Of a stretch of 64,000 nt of DNA, positions 15,658-25,017 are shown in pieces. The notes beneath the pieces were generated by a model. The model worked only from the letters and a program-made list of their open reading frames with translations. It was not told the origin of the DNA and searched no databases. Origin of the DNA: Mangrovimicrobium sediminis (GTDB taxonomy: Bacteria > Pseudomonadota > Gammaproteobacteria > Pseudomonadales > Halieaceae); NCBI RefSeq assembly GCF_004745945.1, contig NZ_SRLE01000008.1:62001-126000 (forward strand), written 5' to 3'. How positions within the stretch are numbered: the stretch's first letter is position 1; each line of letters opens with the position of its first letter. The position numbers and the translations under genes were made by a program.

Positions 15658-17046
15658 CTACTCCTGCATACCGTGGTAGAGCAGGCGCACCAGCAGCCGC
15701 GCGCCGTCGTTGTCCTTGAGTTCCGCGTAGCGCGGGCCGTCGCGCTTGCCGATGTCGCGGATGTCCGCCATCAGCTCCGGGTGGAACTGGCAGGTGAACG
15801 AGCGACGGATGGCGCGGGTCTCCCAGTCCTTGTAGTAGATGCAGGTGGTGGAGACCTCGGTCCAGTCGTCGCCGCCGACGCAGGTCTGCGACAGGATCTC
15901 GATGGCGTAGGGCAGGCTCAGCAGCCAGGCCAGCGGCGTCACCGCCACCTGGTAGCGCACCGGCACCAGGGTGTCGTGCAGCAGTTTGTAGGCCCAACTG
16001 GCGAACAGGGCCGCCTCCTCGTTGACCTCGTCGCCGTGGAACATGGAAATGTTCAGTGAGCGCTCGGAGCGCATCATGGTGTCGATCACACCCTCGAGGT
16101 CGTCCGCCACCAGCGCATGGGTGTCGTGCAGTTCCGCGGGGATGTGGTCGTTGCGGCCGTGGGCGCCGTAGGGCACCAGTTCGCGCTCGCCGATTTCCGC
16201 TTGTTCGTTGGGCGCGACGGCAAAGCAGCGGTCGCCCCAGCCGCGGGCGATTCCCCGCCCGCCCTTGATCACCACCAGGTTCTCGCCCATGTCGCGGATC
16301 AGGCTGGCCACGCGCTTGAGATTGGTGAGGATGCGCCCGTTGTTGTCCAGCGGCAGCTGCGCGGTGGCGAGAATCTCACCCACTGCGCGCCGCAACAGGC
16401 GGATGTGCGAGGTCGCCGCCAGCTGGTGGCCGAGGCAGATGAAGATGCCCGGGCCGCTGTCGGTGGAGCGGCGCAACAGCAGTTCGTCGACCAGCTCCAG
16501 CATATTGTCCAGGCTCGCCTGGGAGCCGGCGAAGCTGTCCGGGTCGTAGGCGGAGGGGTTGCCGCCCTGCACCACGGTGGCGATGCCGGCGCTCATGGTG
16601 TGGGCCATGCGGCGCGCGTTGAACACGCCGCTTTGCCACAGCGGGTAGAGGATGCTGTCGGCGTCCGCCACCTGCTGCAGGATGTAGGCGATGTTCTTGG
16701 ACGCGCGCACCGCCTCGCCCTGCAGGTTGATGCCCACGTTCTGCCACGGCTCGACCACGTGCACGCTCTGCCGGTAGACCTCGGGCAGGCCGAGCAGCAG
16801 CTCCAGTTCGTCCGGCCCGTGGATGACTTTTTCCAGCGGCGGGGCCACACCCCAGTCGAACAGGCTGCCGTCCAGCAGCATGTCCCGGCCCGGGTAGGGC
16901 GAGGGCGAACCGCGGTCCCCCAGGTAGTAGCCGAGCAGGGCGTGAATGGTCTCTGGGGTCGCCGGGTGGTGGCCGAGAATGCCCGGCGTGGTGCGCCAGG
17001 CGAGTGATTCCAGGGTCGGTTTTCGGCGGGGCGGTGACGCGGTCAT
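15658..17046 (-). CDS. Class I glutamine amidotransferase-like protein of unknown role
   Basis: 462 residues; I do not recognise the family. It carries the two halves of a class I amidotransferase triad: a nucleophile-elbow block GIFICLGHQLAATSH (Cys at about residue 204) and a distant SFTCQFHPELM block (His and Glu about 220 residues later, against roughly 80-100 in ordinary GATases). About 190 N-terminal residues lack a known domain (SPYPGRDMLLDGSLFDWG, VHVVEPWQNVGINLQGEA). Several conserved-looking stretches (IRDMGENLVVIKGGRGIARGWGD cut short) lie between triad parts. It precedes the FAH enzyme. It may be an amidotransferase or a gamma-glutamyl hydrolase-like enzyme; this is inference. Confidence 0.6.
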   Translation of the reverse strand: MTASPPRRKPTLESLAWRTTPGILGHHPATPETIHALLGYYLGDRGSPSPYPGRDMLLDGSLFDWGVAPPLEKVIHGPDELELLLGLPEVYRQSVHVVEPWQNVGINLQGEAVRASKNIAYILQQVADADSILYPLWQSGVFNARRMAHTMSAGIATVVQGGNPSAYDPDSFAGSQASLDNMLELVDELLLRRSTDSGPGIFICLGHQLAATSHIRLLRRAVGEILATAQLPLDNNGRILTNLKRVASLIRDMGENLVVIKGGRGIARGWGDRCFAVAPNEQAEIGERELVPYGAHGRNDHIPAELHDTHALVADDLEGVIDTMMRSERSLNISMFHGDEVNEEAALFASWAYKLLHDTLVPVRYQVAVTPLAWLLSLPYAIEILSQTCVGGDDWTEVSTTCIYYKDWETRAIRRSFTCQFHPELMADIRDIGKRDGPRYAELKDNDGARLLVRLLYHGMQE

Positions 17047-17196
17047 TGCGGTGACGGGTGGCTCCGTTGGCGGTGGATTGCGGGTGCTGCGGCGGTCTGT
17101 CCCGGGGAGGGGCCAGTCCGCGAAGCGGGTGCGGCAGTCGGTCAGTATCCGGTGAAATATCCTTGTGGTCCAGCCGCTGGCGGGCCAGCTTACCTG

Positions 17197-18090
17197 TTAC
17201 CGGGACTCGAGCCCCGCCTCGATGCGCGCCAGACGCCGCGCGCGCAACAGGCGATACAGGGTGAGCCCGACGCTCGCCCCCAGCACCAGGCTGACACCGA
17301 GGATCTTGCGCGGGGTGAACGGTTCGTCCAGGAACACGGCGCTGCCGATCAGTGCGCCGGGCAGGTACAGGTAGTAGATCATGCTGGAGTACAGCGCCGG
17401 CAGCTCGGTGCTGGTCTTCACCCACAGGCCGTGGGCGAACAGCGTGCTGACCACGCCCAGGGTGATCAGCTTGTAGTAGTCCGGCGAGGCCAGATCCGAC
17501 CAGTTGGCCTCGCCCAGCACCGGCAGGAAGATAATCAGCGCGAAGAAGAACTGACCCCAGGTGCGCTCCAGGGTGCCGACGCCGTGGGCGCGCTGGTGCA
17601 GCAGCGGCAGCGCCGCGTAGCACAGGGCGCTGCACAGGCCGATAGCGATGCCCAGGGAGACCTGGTTTTCCAGGCTGAACCCGGGCGATACCACCAGGCA
17701 GCCGGTGAAGCACAGGCCGATTGCCAGCCACTCGAAGGGCGCCACGCGCTCGCCGTTGAACAGCCAGGCGAGGATCAGGTACTGCACGCTGTAGGTGGTG
17801 ATGGTGAGCGCGGCGATCGCCGCGGTGGCCAGCTTGATGCTGAAGAAGTACAGCAGCCAGTGCGCGCCAAAGGTGGCGCCGATGATTACCAGTTGCAGCC
17901 ACTGCCGCCGGCTCAGCGCCAGCAGTCGCCCGCGCAGCAGTACCAGCGGGGTTATGCCGGCAATCGCCACCGCCAGGCGGAAGCAGCCGATGGCGAACTC
18001 GTTGGCCTCGGTGGACTTCACCAGCACCGGCACGGTGGACTGCATCAGCACCGAGATGATGGCGACGCCGAACAGCTGCTGGCGGGTCAC
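17197..18090 (-). CDS. DMT-superfamily (EamA) transporter
   Basis: 297 residues with ten predicted transmembrane helices in two EamA halves (residues about 7-140 and 150-285). Typical EamA features include an ending LFNGERVAPFEWLAIGLCFTG and the second-half LPGALIGSAVFLDEPFTPRKILG stretch. The GTG start at 18090 is 4 bases after the amidohydrolase stop, so the two are probably co-expressed; export or import of a nucleoside, base or amino-acid product would fit but is unproven. Basic C-terminal tail (RLLRARRLARIE). Confidence 0.85.
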   Translation of the reverse strand: MTRQQLFGVAIISVLMQSTVPVLVKSTEANEFAIGCFRLAVAIAGITPLVLLRGRLLALSRRQWLQLVIIGATFGAHWLLYFFSIKLATAAIAALTITTYSVQYLILAWLFNGERVAPFEWLAIGLCFTGCLVVSPGFSLENQVSLGIAIGLCSALCYAALPLLHQRAHGVGTLERTWGQFFFALIIFLPVLGEANWSDLASPDYYKLITLGVVSTLFAHGLWVKTSTELPALYSSMIYYLYLPGALIGSAVFLDEPFTPRKILGVSLVLGASVGLTLYRLLRARRLARIEAGLESR

Positions 18091-18094
18091 GGCG

Positions 18095-19525
18095 TCAGCC
18101 TTCCGCCGGGGCCGCCAGGGCCGCGCGGATGCCGTCCGCGGCCTTCGCCACCGCCTTGCGCAGGGCGGCCTCGTCGATGGTCTGCACCTGGCGGTCGCGC
18201 ATCAATACCTGCCCGGCGACCACCGTGGTCTGCACGTCGGTGCTGTCCAGCACGTAGACCAGGTGGGAGACGATGTCGTAGCGCGGCTGGTGGCGAGTCT
18301 TGCCCAGGTCGACCTGGATCAGGTCCGCCTGCATGCCGGGCTTGAGCTGGCCGATGTACTCGCCGAGGCCGATGGCCGCGGCGCCAGTGCGGGTGGCCAT
18401 GGCCAGCGCCTCGGGGGCGGGCAGCGCGGTGGGGTCGCCGCTGGCGACCTTGTGCAGCAGCGCGGCGAGGCGGATCTCCTCCCACAGGTCGAGGTCGTTG
18501 TTGGAGGCCGCGCCGTCGGTACCCAGGCCCACGTTGATGCCCGCCGCGAGCATCGCCGGCACCGGCGAGATACCCGCGCCCAGCTTCATGTTCGAGGTGG
18601 GGTTGTGCACCGCCCCCACCGGTGCCGGTCCGGCCGCCACCAGGGCGATGTCCTCGGCGTCCAGCTGGATCATGTGCGCCCCGATCAGCGGCGTCTCGAA
18701 CATGCCCAGGCCCTTGACGTGCTTGATCGGAGTGGTCTGGAAGTGCTCACTTACATAGGCGCTCTCCGCGGGCGCCTCGGCCAGGTGCATGGTGATGGGT
18801 GCCCCTGCCTTGCGCGCCGCCGCGACCGTGTCTTGCAGGTGCTCCGGCGAGACCGTGTAGGGCGCGTGGGGGGCGAAGGCGGGTGTGATGCGCGGGTCCT
18901 TGCCCTGCCAGCGGCCGACGAAGTCCCGCGCCGCGGCGAAGGAGTCGTCCCAGCCCTCGAAGCCCGGGCTGGGGTAATCGATGTGCGGTGCACCGATGAC
19001 GGCGCGCAGGCCGCAGCGCTGCACCACGCCGGCGATCTCGTCCGGGTAGAAATACATGTCGACGAAGGTGGTGGTGCCGCCGCGGATCATCTCCCAGCAG
19101 GCCAGTTCGCTGCCGGTGCGCACGAACTCGGGGGTGACGAAGCGGCCCTCCATGGGGAACACGTACTGCTGCAGCCAGGTCATCAGGTCGAGGTCGTCGA
19201 CCATGCCGCGGAACAGGGTCATGCTGGTGTGGGTGTGGCCGTTGACCAGGCCGGGCAGGATCACCCGGTCGGCACCGGGGATGCTGCGCGGCGCGCTGTA
19301 TTCGGCGTCGATATCGGTGCGTGCACCGACAGCGACGATGCTGTCGCCGCGGATGGCGATAGCGGCATCTTCAAGCACCGCCTCGCCGGGCACCATGCTC
19401 AGCAGGTAGTCGCCGTAGACGATGAGGTCGACGTCGGCGGCGCGGGCCGATGCACCAAAACAGGTCGCCAGCACCAATAGAAGCACTCGATGGAATCGCA
19501 AGGGGGAATCTCCGCAGGAAGGCAA
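18095..19525 (-). CDS. Exported amidohydrolase of the SAH/MTA/nucleoside deaminase family
   Basis: 476 residues. An N-terminal signal peptide (RFHRVLLLVLATCFGASARA) precedes the amidohydrolase fold. Metal ligands are visible in GLVNGHTHTSM, MHLAEAP, GAHMIQLD and GLGTDGAASNNDLD, the pattern of the MtaD/SsnA group that deaminates S-adenosylhomocysteine, 5-methylthioadenosine or adenosine. Family members are usually cytoplasmic, so the signal peptide is notable. Start is a TTG at 19525; a second TTG just before the signal peptide is possible. It is divergent from the TonB receptor, and the neighbourhood points to extracytoplasmic purine use. Confidence 0.8.
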   Translation of the reverse strand: MPSCGDSPLRFHRVLLLVLATCFGASARAADVDLIVYGDYLLSMVPGEAVLEDAAIAIRGDSIVAVGARTDIDAEYSAPRSIPGADRVILPGLVNGHTHTSMTLFRGMVDDLDLMTWLQQYVFPMEGRFVTPEFVRTGSELACWEMIRGGTTTFVDMYFYPDEIAGVVQRCGLRAVIGAPHIDYPSPGFEGWDDSFAAARDFVGRWQGKDPRITPAFAPHAPYTVSPEHLQDTVAAARKAGAPITMHLAEAPAESAYVSEHFQTTPIKHVKGLGMFETPLIGAHMIQLDAEDIALVAAGPAPVGAVHNPTSNMKLGAGISPVPAMLAAGINVGLGTDGAASNNDLDLWEEIRLAALLHKVASGDPTALPAPEALAMATRTGAAAIGLGEYIGQLKPGMQADLIQVDLGKTRHQPRYDIVSHLVYVLDSTDVQTTVVAGQVLMRDRQVQTIDEAALRKAVAKAADGIRAALAAPAEG

Positions 19526-19689
19526 TCCGGCCTAGCTTAGCACCGGCCGCCCTCCGGAATGAATTCCGGTAATTTTTGCCTTGCCGGGGTCGCAGGGGTT
19601 GGATTGGCACGGCGTGTGCCTATCCTTGGCATTTCCATACTTTTCCAACACTTTCCGCGTATCCCAGTACTGCAGAGCAGGGAGATTCC

Positions 19690-21846
19690 ATGCAGCCCAT
19701 TACCACCCCACGTCTCGTCATCGCCGCCGCCCTCGGTTCACTGCTGGGCACCGCCGTTCCGGCCCACGCCCAGCTCGAGGAAGTCATCGTTACCGCGCAG
19801 AAGCGCGAGCAGGGGCTGCTCGACGTGCCGATCTCCGTCGCCACCCTGTCGGGCGAGAACTTCACTCCGCTGTTCGAAGGTGGCGCCGACGTGCGCGCAC
19901 TCTCCGCGCGGGTGCCAGGCCTGTACATCGAATCCTCCAATGGTCGCGTGGCGCCGCGTTTCTACATTCGCGGCCTGGGCAACATCGACTTCGACCTGGC
20001 CGCCTCGCAGCCGGTGTCCGTGGTCATGGACGAGGTGGTCAAGGAAAACGTGGTGCTGAAGAGCTTCCCGCTGTTCGACATCAAGCAGGTGGAAGTCCTG
20101 CGCGGCCCGCAGGGCTCACTGTTCGGCCGCAACACCACCGCGGGTATCGTCAAGTTTGATTCCAACCTGCCCACCTACGAGACCGAGGGCTACGCGCGTG
20201 TCGACGTCGGTACTCTGGGCACCACCAACTTCGAAGGCGCCATCGGCGGCGGCCTGGGAGAGAAGGTCGCCGGGCGCATCGCGGTGTTCTCGCAAAACCG
20301 CGAGGATTTCATCGACAACGATTTCACCGGCGAGAGCGACGCCACCGGCGGCTTCAACGAGAACGCGGTGAAAGGCTGGTTGCTGTTCGATCCCACCGAC
20401 AGCCTGAGCATCCTGGCCGGCGCCCACTACCGCGACCTGGACGGCACCTCCGCCCTGTTCCGCGCCAATATCTTCGACCCGGGCAGCAACGACCTCAACC
20501 AGAACTACGACCGCGAGACGGTGTACTTCGACGAGGGCGACAACAACCCGCAGGAGTACGAGAACACCGGTTACAGCCTGCAGCTCGACTACGACTTCGG
20601 CGGCGTGACCCTGACCTCCATCACCGCCTACGAAGAGGCCGATGGCTACAGCCTGGGCGACATCGACGGCGGCTTCGGCGCCGTCTACCTGCCCTACATG
20701 GGACCGGGCTTCATCCCGTTCAACTCGCAGACCCAGGACTCCGCCGACGTCGAGCAGTTCACCCAGGAAGTGCGCCTGGCCAACAACGGCGGTGCCACCT
20801 TCAACTGGCAGGTGGGCGCGTTCTACTTCGATTCCACCCTGGACGTGGAGACCAACCCGTTCTTCGCCCCGGCGACCACGGTGACCCACGACAACACCAG
20901 CTGGGCGGTATTCGGCCAGGGTGATTACGCCCTCACCGATGCGCTGACCCTGACCGCCGGCCTGCGCTACACCGACGACGACAAGGACTTCACCGCGCCG
21001 GGCTACGACGAGGAGGCCTCCGACGAGCAGGTCAGCGGTGACATCGCCCTGTCCTACGCCTTCACCGACAGCTCACTGGCCTGGATCAAGGGCGGCTCCG
21101 GCTTCCGCGCCCCGACCATCCAGGGCCGCGACGTGGCCTTCGGTTCGCCGCCCTCCATCGCCGATTCCGAGACCATCACCTCCATCGAGGTGGGCTACAA
21201 GGCGCAGCTCGCCTCCAGCCTGCGCTACAACGCGGCGCTGTTCTACTACGAAGTGGAGGACATGCAGTTCACCGCGGTCGGCGGTACCAGCAACTCGATC
21301 CAGCTGATCAACGCCGACACCGGCATCGGCATGGGCGTGGAACTGGACGTCGAGTGGTCGCCCACCGAGAACCTGGTGCTGACCTTCGGCGCCTCCTACG
21401 CCGACACCGAGATCGACGACGACACCCTGCGCGTCGGCGGCTGCGGCAGCGGCGCCTGCACCATCACCAACCCGGTGGATGCGGACGGTTTCGTGCTGAT
21501 CGACGGCAACCCGTTCCCCAACGCGCCGGAGACCACCTTCAACTTCACCCTGAGCTACACCCAGCCGATCAACGCGGAGAACGAGCTGTTCTTCTTCACC
21601 GACTGGGCCTATCAGGGTGAAACCCAGATCTTCCTCTACGAGGCCAAGGAGTTCGTCACCGACGACCAGTACGAGGGCGGCCTGCGCATGGGCTGGCGGC
21701 GTATCGACCTCGGGCTTGAAGTGGCGCTGTTCGGGCGTAACATCACCGATGAGGAAAATGTGCAGGGTGCCATCGACTTCAACAACCTGACCGGCTTCAC
21801 CAACGAGCCGCGCGTCTACGGTATGTCGATCGGCATCCAGTTCTGA
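19690..21846 (+). CDS. TonB-dependent outer-membrane receptor (probable nucleoside/nucleotide uptake)
   Basis: 718 residues. Signal peptide to AHAQ, then a TonB-box-like LEEVIVTAQKREQGLLDVPIS, a plug domain (RFYIRGLGNIDFD, VEVLRGPQGSLFGRNTTAG) and a long beta-barrel ending RVYGMSIGIQF, with the terminal Phe used in outer-membrane assembly. The start at 19690 has an AGGGAGA ribosome site and gives the signal peptide directly. It lies 47 bases upstream of the purine nucleoside permease gene, which suggests it brings nucleosides or nucleotides across the outer membrane; this is inference from context, not from ligand residues. Confidence 0.9.
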   Translation: MQPITTPRLVIAAALGSLLGTAVPAHAQLEEVIVTAQKREQGLLDVPISVATLSGENFTPLFEGGADVRALSARVPGLYIESSNGRVAPRFYIRGLGNIDFDLAASQPVSVVMDEVVKENVVLKSFPLFDIKQVEVLRGPQGSLFGRNTTAGIVKFDSNLPTYETEGYARVDVGTLGTTNFEGAIGGGLGEKVAGRIAVFSQNREDFIDNDFTGESDATGGFNENAVKGWLLFDPTDSLSILAGAHYRDLDGTSALFRANIFDPGSNDLNQNYDRETVYFDEGDNNPQEYENTGYSLQLDYDFGGVTLTSITAYEEADGYSLGDIDGGFGAVYLPYMGPGFIPFNSQTQDSADVEQFTQEVRLANNGGATFNWQVGAFYFDSTLDVETNPFFAPATTVTHDNTSWAVFGQGDYALTDALTLTAGLRYTDDDKDFTAPGYDEEASDEQVSGDIALSYAFTDSSLAWIKGGSGFRAPTIQGRDVAFGSPPSIADSETITSIEVGYKAQLASSLRYNAALFYYEVEDMQFTAVGGTSNSIQLINADTGIGMGVELDVEWSPTENLVLTFGASYADTEIDDDTLRVGGCGSGACTITNPVDADGFVLIDGNPFPNAPETTFNFTLSYTQPINAENELFFFTDWAYQGETQIFLYEAKEFVTDDQYEGGLRMGWRRIDLGLEVALFGRNITDEENVQGAIDFNNLTGFTNEPRVYGMSIGIQF

Positions 21847-21893
21847 TCCGGGGCCGGGCCATCGCCCGGCCACACCGAACGGGAAGACTGCCG

Positions 21894-22991
21894 ATGAGAC
21901 TATCCGCACTGGGGGCCGTGGTGGCCCTCGCCTTCGGCCTGGCGGCCTGCGCCGCCGGACCGCAAACCGGTTCCAGTGTCACTGCGACCGCCCCGGCCTC
22001 GCCGATGGAGGTCAAGGTGGTGGTGGTCACCATGTTCGAGACCGGCGAGGACACCGGCGACAAGGCCGGCGAGTTCCAGCGCTGGAAAGAGCGCCAGGAC
22101 CTGGACACGGTGTACCCGGCGCCGCATATGCACCACGATATCCTGGCCAACCCGGACACCGGGGTGATCGGTATCGTCACCGGCATGGGCACCGCCAACG
22201 CCGCGGCCAGCGTCATGGCCCTGGGCCTGGACCCGCGCTTCGACCTGAGTCGCGCCTACTGGCTGGTGGCCGGCATCTCCGGCTTCGACCCGGCGGACGC
22301 CTCCCTCGGCTCGGTAGCCTGGGCGCGCTTCCTGGTGGACGGCGACCTGTCCCACGAGATCGACGCCCGGGAAAAACCCGCGGACTGGCCCGACGGCTAC
22401 TTCCCGCTGTTCAGCCAGGGCCCGGATGATCCCGCGCGCCTGGAGTACAGCCTCGGTGAGGCCTTCGAACTCAATCCCGCACTGGTCGACTGGGCCTACC
22501 GCCTGACCGCGGACATGGACCTGCCCGACCACCCCTCCCTGGCCGCCACCCGCGACCTCTACGTCGATTACCCGGTGGCCCAGCGCGAACCTTTCGTGCT
22601 GGTCGGCGACCAGCTCGCGGCCATGACCTTCTGGCACGGCGAGATGCTCAACGACTGGGCCAATCGCTGGGTGGACTACTGGACCCGCGGTGAGGGCGAG
22701 TTCGTGAGTTCCGCGATGGAGGACACCGGCACCTACCAGTCGCTCACCTACCTGGACGCGGCGGGCAAGGTCGACAAGGATCGCGTGCTGGTGCTGCGCA
22801 CTGCCTCCAACTTCACCCTGCCCCCGCCCGGGGTTACCGCCGCAGACTACCTGCGCCAGGAACAGCACGACAGCTACGCCGGCCTCGACGCCGCGCTGGA
22901 GAACGCCTACCTCGTCGGCAGCAAGGTGGTACAGGTTATCCTCGACAACTGGGACACCTACCGCGAGCAGACGCCGCAGCCGGCCCCCTGA
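21894..22991 (+). CDS. Purine nucleoside permease (NUP-family) lipoprotein
   Basis: 365 residues. Lipoprotein signal with lipobox LAAC, followed by the NUP family core: EVKVVVVTMFETGEDTGDKAGE cut to its start, then LDTVYPAPHMHHDI, GIVTGMGTANAAASVMALGLD, AYWLVAGISGFDP and VSSAMEDTGTYQSL. NUP proteins are related to nucleoside phosphorylases and are described in yeast and bacteria as purine nucleoside permeases or binding proteins; the bacterial ones are exported. With the TonB receptor before it and the 5'-nucleotidase after it, an extracytoplasmic role in purine nucleoside capture or cleavage is likely. Confidence 0.85.
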   Translation: MRLSALGAVVALAFGLAACAAGPQTGSSVTATAPASPMEVKVVVVTMFETGEDTGDKAGEFQRWKERQDLDTVYPAPHMHHDILANPDTGVIGIVTGMGTANAAASVMALGLDPRFDLSRAYWLVAGISGFDPADASLGSVAWARFLVDGDLSHEIDAREKPADWPDGYFPLFSQGPDDPARLEYSLGEAFELNPALVDWAYRLTADMDLPDHPSLAATRDLYVDYPVAQREPFVLVGDQLAAMTFWHGEMLNDWANRWVDYWTRGEGEFVSSAMEDTGTYQSLTYLDAAGKVDKDRVLVLRTASNFTLPPPGVTAADYLRQEQHDSYAGLDAALENAYLVGSKVVQVILDNWDTYREQTPQPAP

Positions 22992-23000
22992 CATCGCAGC

Positions 23001-23027
23001 TTCATAAAACAGTCACATCTGGTTCAT
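23001..23027 (+). promoter_or_regulatory. Pho-box-like array upstream of 5'-nucleotidase
   Basis: Three half-sites, TTCAT (23001-23005), GTCAC (23012-23016) and TTCAT (23023-23027), are spaced exactly 11 bp. The first two give CTTCATAAAACAGTCAC, close to the PhoB consensus CTGTCATAAAACTGTCAC. A GATAAAT that could serve as -10 follows about 10 bp downstream, the spacing expected when PhoB replaces the -35. Supports phosphate-starvation control of the nucleotidase. Confidence 0.65.
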
Positions 23028-23112
23028 TTCTTGCTGCGATAAATGTGAGAGCTGCGCTCGCTTCCCCCGGGGGGCGGGTTTCGCACATCCAGCATTTTAT
23101 GGAGATTCCCAG

Positions 23113-24999
23113 ATGAAACGAGCTACCGGGCTGTTTGCCGCCGGTTTGATGGGGCTTAGCGTCACTGCGCTGGCCGACGATCCGCTGCATATCCAGATCC
23201 TGCACATCAACGACCACCACTCGCACCTCGCTGCCGAGAGCTTCGACTTCGACGTCAGTGCACTGGACTTGCGCACTGAGCTCGCTGATGGTTCGCCGAT
23301 CCAGGAAGTGGAGGTAACCTACGGCGGCTTCCCCCTGCTGGTCAGCCTGTTCGATCGCTACGACACGCCGTTCAGCAACACGCTGAAACTGCATGCCGGC
23401 GACGCCATCACCGGCACCCTGTACTACAGCCTGTTCAAGGGCGAGGCGGATGCGGTGATGATGAACCAGATCTGCTTCGACGCCTTCGAGCTCGGCAACC
23501 ACGAATTCGACGACGGCGACGCCGGCCTGGCCAACTTCCTCGACTACCTCGGCGGCAGCTCCAACTGCGACACCGCGGTACTCGGCGCCAACGTCGTGCC
23601 CGGCCCGGAATCGCCTATCCAGGGCATGATCGAGCCGTACACCATCGTCGAGCGCGACGGCCAGAAGATCGGCATCATCGGTATCGAGATCGCGCAGAAG
23701 ACCAAGGTCTCCTCGCAGCCGGACCCGGATACCGAGTTCCTCGACGAGATGACCACCGCGCAACTGTACATCGATGAACTGGAAGAGCAGGGCATCAACA
23801 AGATCATCCTGCTCACCCACTACCAGTACGGCAACGACCTGTCACTGGCCGCCCAGCTGTCCGGTGTCGACGTGATCATCGACGGCGACTCCCACACCCT
23901 GCTCGACGGCGAAGCACTGGACGACATCGGCTTCCCGGTTGCCGGTCCCTACCCGACCCAGGTAACCAACGCCGACGGCGACATGGTGTGTATCGGCCAG
24001 GCCTGGGAATACGCCCACCTGCTCGGCCGCATGGAAGTGTTCTTCGACGGTGAGGGCAAGGTGCGCAGCTGCCGCGGCACCCCGGTCGCCCCGATCGACC
24101 GCGACTTCGTCTACGAGGACAGCGACGGCAGCAGCAAATCGCTGAGCGGCTTCGACCGCTTCCAGGTGCAGGTCGCCCTGGCCAAGAACTTCGAGTTCGC
24201 CGTGGTCAACGAGGACAGCGCCACCGCCGCCCTGCTCGACGGCTTCAACGCGCAGGTGGAAGTACTCGAGCAGACCGTGATCGGCAGCGTCGCCGAGGAC
24301 CTGTGCCTGGAGCGTTTCCCCGGCCAGCAGCGCAGCACCATCTGTGACCCGTCCGCGACCTATGCCAACGGTTCCGACATCTCCAACATCGTCGCCAAGG
24401 CCTTCATGCAGGTCACCCCGACCGCCGACTTCGCCATCCAGAATGGCGGCGGCGTGCGCGTGGACGTCGCCGAGGGCGATTTCACCATCGCCGATGCCTT
24501 CACCCTGCTGCCGTTCTCCAACACCCTGGTCACCCTGGAGATGACCGGCCAGGAGATTGTCGACGTGCTGGAGGACGCGCTGTCCAACGCGCTGGATGTG
24601 GAAGGTGGTTCCACCGGCTCCTACCCCTACGCCTCGGGTATCCGCTACGACGTGGACGCCAGCATGAGCAAGGGTGCCCGGGTGAGCAACGTGGAAGTGA
24701 ACCCGCGTGTCGCCGGTACCTGGACGTCGATTGATCCCGGTGCGACCTACACCGTGGTGACCAACGACTTCATCGCCTCAGGCCAGGACGGCTATGCCAC
24801 CTTCGGCGAGATCTTCAATGCGGGTGACTACGTGGATACGCTGACCGAGTACGCCCAGGGCTTCATCGACTACGTGGAGGCGCTGACCGAACTCGGCCTG
24901 CCGCTGACCAAGTTGCCGCTTGATGAGTACAGCACGAAGAGCTACGTCGGCACCGACGGCTGCGACCACGCTACCAGCAGCGACTGCGTCGGCTTCTGA
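23113..24999 (+). CDS. Secreted 5'-nucleotidase/UshA-family phosphatase
   Basis: 628 residues. Signal peptide to ALAD, then the metallophosphoesterase domain with ILHINDHHSH, LHAGDAITGT, FELGNHEFDDGD, LLTHYQYGND and IIDGDSHTLL (all dinuclear-metal motifs), and a C-terminal substrate domain containing FAIQNGGGVRVDV and LPFSNTLVTLEMTGQEI. The end DGCDHATSSDCVGF has a Cys pair. The enzyme should hydrolyse nucleotides outside the cytoplasm to nucleosides and phosphate. GGAG ribosome site at about 23101. It has a Pho-box-like array upstream and follows the nucleoside receptor/permease genes. Confidence 0.93.
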   Translation: MKRATGLFAAGLMGLSVTALADDPLHIQILHINDHHSHLAAESFDFDVSALDLRTELADGSPIQEVEVTYGGFPLLVSLFDRYDTPFSNTLKLHAGDAITGTLYYSLFKGEADAVMMNQICFDAFELGNHEFDDGDAGLANFLDYLGGSSNCDTAVLGANVVPGPESPIQGMIEPYTIVERDGQKIGIIGIEIAQKTKVSSQPDPDTEFLDEMTTAQLYIDELEEQGINKIILLTHYQYGNDLSLAAQLSGVDVIIDGDSHTLLDGEALDDIGFPVAGPYPTQVTNADGDMVCIGQAWEYAHLLGRMEVFFDGEGKVRSCRGTPVAPIDRDFVYEDSDGSSKSLSGFDRFQVQVALAKNFEFAVVNEDSATAALLDGFNAQVEVLEQTVIGSVAEDLCLERFPGQQRSTICDPSATYANGSDISNIVAKAFMQVTPTADFAIQNGGGVRVDVAEGDFTIADAFTLLPFSNTLVTLEMTGQEIVDVLEDALSNALDVEGGSTGSYPYASGIRYDVDASMSKGARVSNVEVNPRVAGTWTSIDPGATYTVVTNDFIASGQDGYATFGEIFNAGDYVDTLTEYAQGFIDYVEALTELGLPLTKLPLDEYSTKSYVGTDGCDHATSSDCVGF

Positions 25000-25017
25000 G
25001 TCAGGGCCGGTCCTGGA

